The notes under the pieces are model-generated. The model was not told the DNA's origin and searched no databases. It was given only the letters and a program-made list of their open reading frames with translations. Shown piece after piece: positions 7,425 through 11,096 of a stretch of DNA of 11,096 bases (position 1 is its first letter; the number at the start of each line of letters is the position of its first letter). The position numbers and the translations under genes were made by a program. This stretch comes from Bryobacterales bacterium. Lineage in GTDB: Bacteria; Acidobacteriota; Terriglobia; Bryobacterales; Bryobacteraceae. The stretch covers positions 1 through 11,096 of the forward strand of contig JAEHDI010000449.1 of assembly GCA_016880505.1 (NCBI GenBank), read 5' to 3'.

Positions 7425-7820
7425 ATGTCCTGGGAAAACTGCTCATCCTGGCGGAATCCACGGGTTCTCCTGAGTTTGACTCTGATCTTCCTCTGTGGTG
7501 TCGTCGGCGGCGCCATGGTCATGCGGTTTGCGGTTCACGGCATCGTTGATAAGGCTGAGACGGGCTTGCCGGGTGGCGAAAAGGCGATCGCGCTGGAGCG
7601 CATGACCAAAGAACTCGACCTCAGTACCGACCAGCGGCGGGAACTCGAGACGGTCCTTGACGATTTCGTCATGTACGTGCAAACACTCCAGGCGCAGATG
7701 GACGAAGTTCGCGCCAACGGAAAACAACGGATCCTCCGTATCCTGAACGACCAACAGAAGCAGAAGTTCGAAAAGATGCTGGTCGATGTACAGGCGCGGC
7801 AGACCGCGCGGGTCCGGTGA
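7425..7820 (+). CDS. Membrane-anchored Spy/CpxP-like periplasmic protein
   Basis: The 131-residue protein has a membrane anchor at about residues 14-33 (LLSLTLIFLCGVVGGAMVMR) and then a helical, charged domain. In that domain LDLSTDQRRELETVL (64-78) and LNDQQKQKFEKML (107-119) follow the two-helix LTxxQ-type pattern of Spy, CpxP and the CnrX/ZraP-like heavy-metal sensors. Those proteins act in the periplasm as chaperones or stress sensors for two-component or ECF systems. No His/Cys/Met cluster is obvious after the anchor, so metal binding is not supported by the sequence. ATG at 7425 has AAGG four bases upstream and follows the anti-sigma stop by six bases, so the two are co-transcribed. It is likely a sensor or effector of this sigma/anti-sigma pair; that is inference. 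Confidence 0.75.
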   Translation: MSWENCSSWRNPRVLLSLTLIFLCGVVGGAMVMRFAVHGIVDKAETGLPGGEKAIALERMTKELDLSTDQRRELETVLDDFVMYVQTLQAQMDEVRANGKQRILRILNDQQKQKFEKMLVDVQARQTARVR

Positions 7821-7864
7821 CCGTTTCCGTCGATTCGTAAGGCTTCCTTTACTTCCGTTGGGGC

Positions 7865-7870
7865 TACAAT
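7865..7870 (+). promoter_or_regulatory. -10-like box (TACAAT) upstream of the Memo-AMMECR1 gene
   Basis: TACAAT matches TATAAT at 5 of 6 positions and ends 12 bases before ATG 7883, so the message would have a leader of only about six bases. No convincing -35 is found at 16-18 bases; the upstream sequence is pyrimidine-rich (CTTCCTTTACTTCC). Confidence 0.4.
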
Positions 7871-7882
7871 ACGGGTGAGGCC

Positions 7883-9313
7883 ATGTCCGTGGCGGCCACC
7901 CACGATTCGCCCTACAGTGGTTCCTGGTACCCGGCTAACCGGATCGAACTCGACGAGCTGATTGACCGCCTGTGGGAGTCGTCCGGGCAGCGAACGGGTG
8001 CATACCTGCTCGAAAATCCTCTCGGATTCGTCGTGCCGCACGCGGGCCTCGTGTACTCCGGAACGGTAGCGGCGTCCGCCTACCGTCACATCGAAAGATG
8101 CCGCCCCAAACGTATCGTGCTACTCGGGTTTGCCCATCGCGGCTGTCCACCGGGGCTGTGGATTCCCGATGTCGCCTCTGTCCGGACGCCGCTTGGAGAA
8201 GTCCGGGTCGACGCTGAGGTTGTCGCAGACCTCACGGCCGGGGGTGAATTCCGGATTCTGTCTGAGGCGCGGCTCTGCGACCACTCCATCGAAATCCAGT
8301 TGCCGCTCATCCAAAGGGCGGCGCCAGAATCGAGTGTTGTGCCTGTCTATGTCGGCCAGTTGAGCGACCGAGCTCGCCGCGAAGGGGCGAGCGCCCTCGC
8401 GCGGCGGATCCGCGCGGGCGACCTGCTGATAGCCAGCTCCGACCTGACACATTACGGCAGCGCATTCCGATACCAACCCTTCCCGGTGGACAACCGTGTG
8501 CAGGAACGCTTGCGGGGCCTGGATTTCGGCGTGTTGGACGCGGCGGCAAGCCTTCGACCGGAACTGTTCCTCAAGACCTTGCGGGAATCATCCGCCACCG
8601 TCTGCGGCTACGAGCCGGTTTCCCTGCTACTGTCTGCGATGCAGGCGAGCGAAGAGCAGGGAGAGGTCTTCCAGCAGGTCATCGACTACCAAACCTCGGG
8701 GGAGATCACCGGCGACTTTCACCACTCGGTGAGCTATGGCGCGGCCGGTTATTTTCCGTATTCGTCGTTCGAGGTAGACTCCGAGGCGCGGGAAGTGCTG
8801 CTCGATGTCGCCAGGCGGACGCTTCGGCAGTACCAGACAACCGGCCGGCGGCCCGTCTCCGTCGCACCCGGGCAAGATCACGCCGTTCTCGAGAAGAGGT
8901 CGGCGGCGTTCGTGACGCTTCACCGGGGCGGTCAGTTGCGCGGGTGTATCGGGCGCAACACGAGCGACATGCCCCTCAGAGAGGTGATTCCGGAGCTGAC
9001 GATGGCGGCGGCACTGGACGACACGCGTTTCGGACGCGTCACCCCGGACGAGACCGGCATCGACGTCGAGATCTCGCTATTGACGCCGATGAAGCGAATC
9101 GTGGACCGCTCTGACTTCCGGGTAAGCGTGCACGGCGTGTTACTGCAATCCGGTCACCGGCACGGTCTGCTGCTTCCTCAGGTGGCCACCGAACGGAATT
9201 GGGGCGCCGAACAGTTCTTTCTAGCCCTGGCACGCAAAGCGGGGTTTGACCCGGGCGTGTACGACGATCCAGCCACCAAGCTGCATGTTTTCCGCGCGCA
9301 GATCATCCACTAA
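7883..9313 (+). CDS. Memo-AMMECR1 fusion protein (AmmeMemoRadiSam system proteins B and A)
   Basis: The 476 residues form two domains. Residues 1 to about 290 are a Memo domain (related to human MEMO1 and extradiol dioxygenases). It has the metal-site pattern His53 in VVPHAGLVYSG, His85 in LGFAHRG, His190 in ASSDLTHYG and Cys241 in ATVCGYEP, matching MEMO1 His49, His81, His192 and Cys244. Residues about 300-476 are an AMMECR1 domain with the signature LRGCIGR (352-358, Cys355) and a GLLLPQVATERNWGAEQFF segment. In many bacteria and archaea these two proteins, fused or adjacent, accompany a radical SAM enzyme, the AmmeMemoRadiSam system, whose reaction is not settled. No radical SAM gene lies in the window. 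No signal peptide is seen, so it is probably cytoplasmic. The ATG is 62 bases after the Spy-like gene. Confidence 0.93.
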   Translation: MSVAATHDSPYSGSWYPANRIELDELIDRLWESSGQRTGAYLLENPLGFVVPHAGLVYSGTVAASAYRHIERCRPKRIVLLGFAHRGCPPGLWIPDVASVRTPLGEVRVDAEVVADLTAGGEFRILSEARLCDHSIEIQLPLIQRAAPESSVVPVYVGQLSDRARREGASALARRIRAGDLLIASSDLTHYGSAFRYQPFPVDNRVQERLRGLDFGVLDAAASLRPELFLKTLRESSATVCGYEPVSLLLSAMQASEEQGEVFQQVIDYQTSGEITGDFHHSVSYGAAGYFPYSSFEVDSEAREVLLDVARRTLRQYQTTGRRPVSVAPGQDHAVLEKRSAAFVTLHRGGQLRGCIGRNTSDMPLREVIPELTMAAALDDTRFGRVTPDETGIDVEISLLTPMKRIVDRSDFRVSVHGVLLQSGHRHGLLLPQVATERNWGAEQFFLALARKAGFDPGVYDDPATKLHVFRAQIIH

Positions 9314-9325
9314 TTCGGCCTCCCG

Positions 9326-9331
9326 TATACT
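9326..9331 (+). promoter_or_regulatory. -10-like box (TATACT) just upstream of the AddB-like gene
   Basis: TATACT matches TATAAT at 5 of 6 positions and ends nine bases before ATG 9341. Counting the last T as -7 puts the start at 9338, the first base of an in-frame GTG next to the ATG, so the transcript may be leaderless. There is no clear -35 in the end of the preceding gene. Confidence 0.35.
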
Positions 9332-9340
9332 GAGCTGGTG

Positions 9341-11096
9341 ATGCTCCTTCTGACCGGTCCGACCGGCTCTGGAAAGACGCGCCATGTGCTTGAGCGTGTC
9401 AGGGAGGCGCTCGCCTCCCGGCGCACCGATTTTCGTCTGCTCGTGCCCACCGCGACGATGGCGGAGCACATCCGAAACGAGCTTGCGCGGGAGGGCTTTG
9501 TACCGCGCCGCTCGTTGATCGGGACTCTTTCCGGATTTGTCGAGCAATTGGCCGGGGACACCCCACAAATAACTGGAGGGCAGCTCAACCTGATTGTGGA
9601 GGAGGTTCTGGCGTCGGTTTCCCCGAACGAGTTCCGCGAGGTCGCTTCGCTCCCAGGTTTCCGCACGGCCCTCGCTGGTCTGATCGACGAACTGACCTCA
9701 GCCGGGTGTGACTCCGTGCAAGTTCGTGCTGCCGTCGTCCGACGGCTGCCCGGCCGGACTTTGGCGGCCGCTTTTGGCGACGTCTTCGAGGAAGCGGAGC
9801 GGAGCTGGCGGCGGCGTGGGGCGGCTGCCCGGGGCGAGCGTCTGCGGTTCGCGGCGAGCCGCATCCGAGAGCAAGGGCTACCCGGCGTCCGCGCCGTCTA
9901 CATGGATGGTTTTTTCACACTGTCCCAGCCGGAGATCGAATTGGTCGAGGCTCTCCGCGCGCACGCCGATCTCACCGTGACACTGCCGCGTTGGGAGGGT
10001 TCACAACAGGCTCGGGCCCGGCTGCTCGGGATGGGCTTCGTCGAGGAGGAGCACACCCGGGCCCGACAGCAGCCCCGCATTGTCCTGCTTGCTGCCCGGA
10101 CCACGGAGGAGGAGCTCGGAGAGATCGCGCGGCGCATTCTGGCCGAGGCATCGGCCGGCCGGCCGTTTCGGGAAATGGGCGTCGTTGTGAGGAGCCGCGA
10201 GCCCTATGTACCTGCGCTCCGTGCCGTTCTCGAACGGTTCGGAATCCCGGCGCGTTTCTACTTCGCCGAGCCGCCGGTGGCCTACTCGCCGGTGCGTTAT
10301 CTGGCGGGCGCGGTGGACGCGATGCTGGGTGGTTGGGACCACGAAGAGACGCTCGGGGTGCTCCGGATGACCTCCTCCGCCGCGGGTCGCTGTTCGGACA
10401 TGGACCGGTTTGACTTCGAGGTGCGGAAAAACCTGCCCGGACGCGGGCTGGCGCCGCTCCGGCTTCTTGCTCGGCACCCAGCGATTCGCACCCTGATCGA
10501 CTCCCTGGCGCCGCTCGATGCATGGCGGGAAGGTGAATGCCAGCCCGGGGAGTGGGCCACTCGGGTAAAGAATCTCAGTTCCCGGCTGTTCCGCCCGGTG
10601 GCCCCTTCGGACTCACCGTCACGATCCCTCATTACAGTCTGGCGCGGGCAGGCAGCCGCGCTTCGAGCGTGGGAGGGAGCCGCTGACGAGGCCGCCGCCG
10701 CTCTCGACGGCAAAGGCCCCGTCGCATTCGAGCCCTTCTGGCACGCGGTGAAGGAAGCGCTGCGCGAGACAAACGTGCGCGTGCCCGACCGGCGGCGCAA
10801 CGTCGTACACGTCCTCGACGTCTATGAGGCGCGGCAGTGGGAGCTTCCAGTGGTTTTTGTGTGCGGGCTACTCCAGAAGCAATTCCCGCTGTACCACCCT
10901 CAGGACCCCGTCCTCCCAGATAATGTGCGCTCCGTCTTGCGAGAAGAAGGAGTGCCGCTTCGAAGCGCAGCCGAGCGGGATCGCGAGGAGCGTTTTCTCT
11001 TCGACCTGGCGGTCTCTCGCGCGACATCCACGCTGGTGCTGAGTTACCCGCAATTCAACGAGAGCGGAGACGCCAATCTCAGGTCCTTCTTTCTCG
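9341..11096 (+). CDS. N-terminal part of an AddB-like helicase/nuclease subunit (3' end outside window)
   Basis: The frame is open from ATG 9341 (or GTG 9338) to the end of the window: 585 codons with no stop. It opens MLLLTGPTGSGKTRHVLERV, with Walker A at residues 6-13. Further superfamily I-type landmarks are VYMDGFFTLSQPEIE (187-200, in the motif II position), MGVVVRSREPYVPALRAVL (279-297), NVVHVLDVYEARQWELPVVF (487-506) and EERFLFDLAVSRATSTLVLS (549-568, resembling motif VI). This order fits AddB and related RecB-family nucleases, which process double-strand ends with an AddA partner before RecA loading. The PD-(D/E)XK nuclease and the Fe-S cysteines would lie downstream and cannot be checked. 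Spacing from the Memo-AMMECR1 stop is 27 bases, so the two may share a transcript. An addA gene would be expected downstream. Confidence 0.85.
   Translation, partial: MLLLTGPTGSGKTRHVLERVREALASRRTDFRLLVPTATMAEHIRNELAREGFVPRRSLIGTLSGFVEQLAGDTPQITGGQLNLIVEEVLASVSPNEFREVASLPGFRTALAGLIDELTSAGCDSVQVRAAVVRRLPGRTLAAAFGDVFEEAERSWRRRGAAARGERLRFAASRIREQGLPGVRAVYMDGFFTLSQPEIELVEALRAHADLTVTLPRWEGSQQARARLLGMGFVEEEHTRARQQPRIVLLAARTTEEELGEIARRILAEASAGRPFREMGVVVRSREPYVPALRAVLERFGIPARFYFAEPPVAYSPVRYLAGAVDAMLGGWDHEETLGVLRMTSSAAGRCSDMDRFDFEVRKNLPGRGLAPLRLLARHPAIRTLIDSLAPLDAWREGECQPGEWATRVKNLSSRLFRPVAPSDSPSRSLITVWRGQAAALRAWEGAADEAAAALDGKGPVAFEPFWHAVKEALRETNVRVPDRRRNVVHVLDVYEARQWELPVVFVCGLLQKQFPLYHPQDPVLPDNVRSVLREEGVPLRSAAERDREERFLFDLAVSRATSTLVLSYPQFNESGDANLRSFFL

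Noticed and set aside
7821..7882. Imperfect GTAAGG / CCTTTAC hairpin after the Spy-like gene as a terminator
   Set aside because: The stem is short with a bulge and no T-run follows; it is too weak to call.

Overview
The window is GC-rich and gene-dense, with long stretches of genes on one strand, ATGA-type overlaps and alternative start codons (GTG is used at least twice). Outer-membrane-type proteins, a complete MurA and an ErpA-type protein indicate a Gram-negative bacterium. The overall style suggests the Acidobacteria, perhaps a Solibacter/Bryobacter-like lineage: a DegT aminotransferase beginning LAILGGKPVR, a xylose-isomerase-like TIM barrel, an ECF sigma factor with an HC2 anti-sigma partner and a Spy-like protein, and a Memo-AMMECR1 fusion. 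That placement is inference from gene style, not a marker-gene result.

Layout. Bases 1-735 (+) hold the 3' end of an outer-membrane beta-barrel gene and a small multi-pass membrane protein gene. Bases 702-5406 (-) hold a tightly packed five-gene run. In transcription order it is a DegT/DnrJ/EryC1-type aminotransferase, a sugar isomerase/epimerase-like TIM barrel, MurQ, MurA and a single-domain rhodanese, with junctions of +9, +4, -8 and -4 bp. Bases 5407-5589 are non-coding and contain two strong hairpins. An ErpA/IscA-type Fe-S carrier (5590-5913, -) has its own plausible promoter. Bases 5914-6155 are a divergent regulatory gap.

On the + strand from 6156 come an ECF sigma factor, a zinc-finger (HC2) membrane anti-sigma factor and a Spy/CpxP-like membrane-anchored protein. 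These look like one envelope-stress module, with an extra sigma70-like promoter between the sigma and anti-sigma genes. Next is a 476-residue fusion of a Memo domain and an AMMECR1 domain (7883-9313). The last gene is the N-terminal 585 codons of an AddB-like helicase/nuclease subunit (9341 to the window end), which runs off the edge.

How the genes may work together. MurQ recovers GlcNAc-6-P from recycled MurNAc-6-P, and MurA commits UDP-GlcNAc to new peptidoglycan, so the minus-strand run joins wall recycling and wall synthesis. The aminotransferase and TIM-barrel genes at its head suggest an amino-sugar or cyclitol step whose substrate cannot be read from sequence. I see no CRISPR array, tRNA, rRNA, insertion sequence, phage gene or recognised defence system. 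The most interesting items are the composition of the five-gene run, the sigma/anti-sigma/Spy module with its internal promoter and short leader ORF, the Memo-AMMECR1 fusion, and several -10-like boxes lying very close to start codons.
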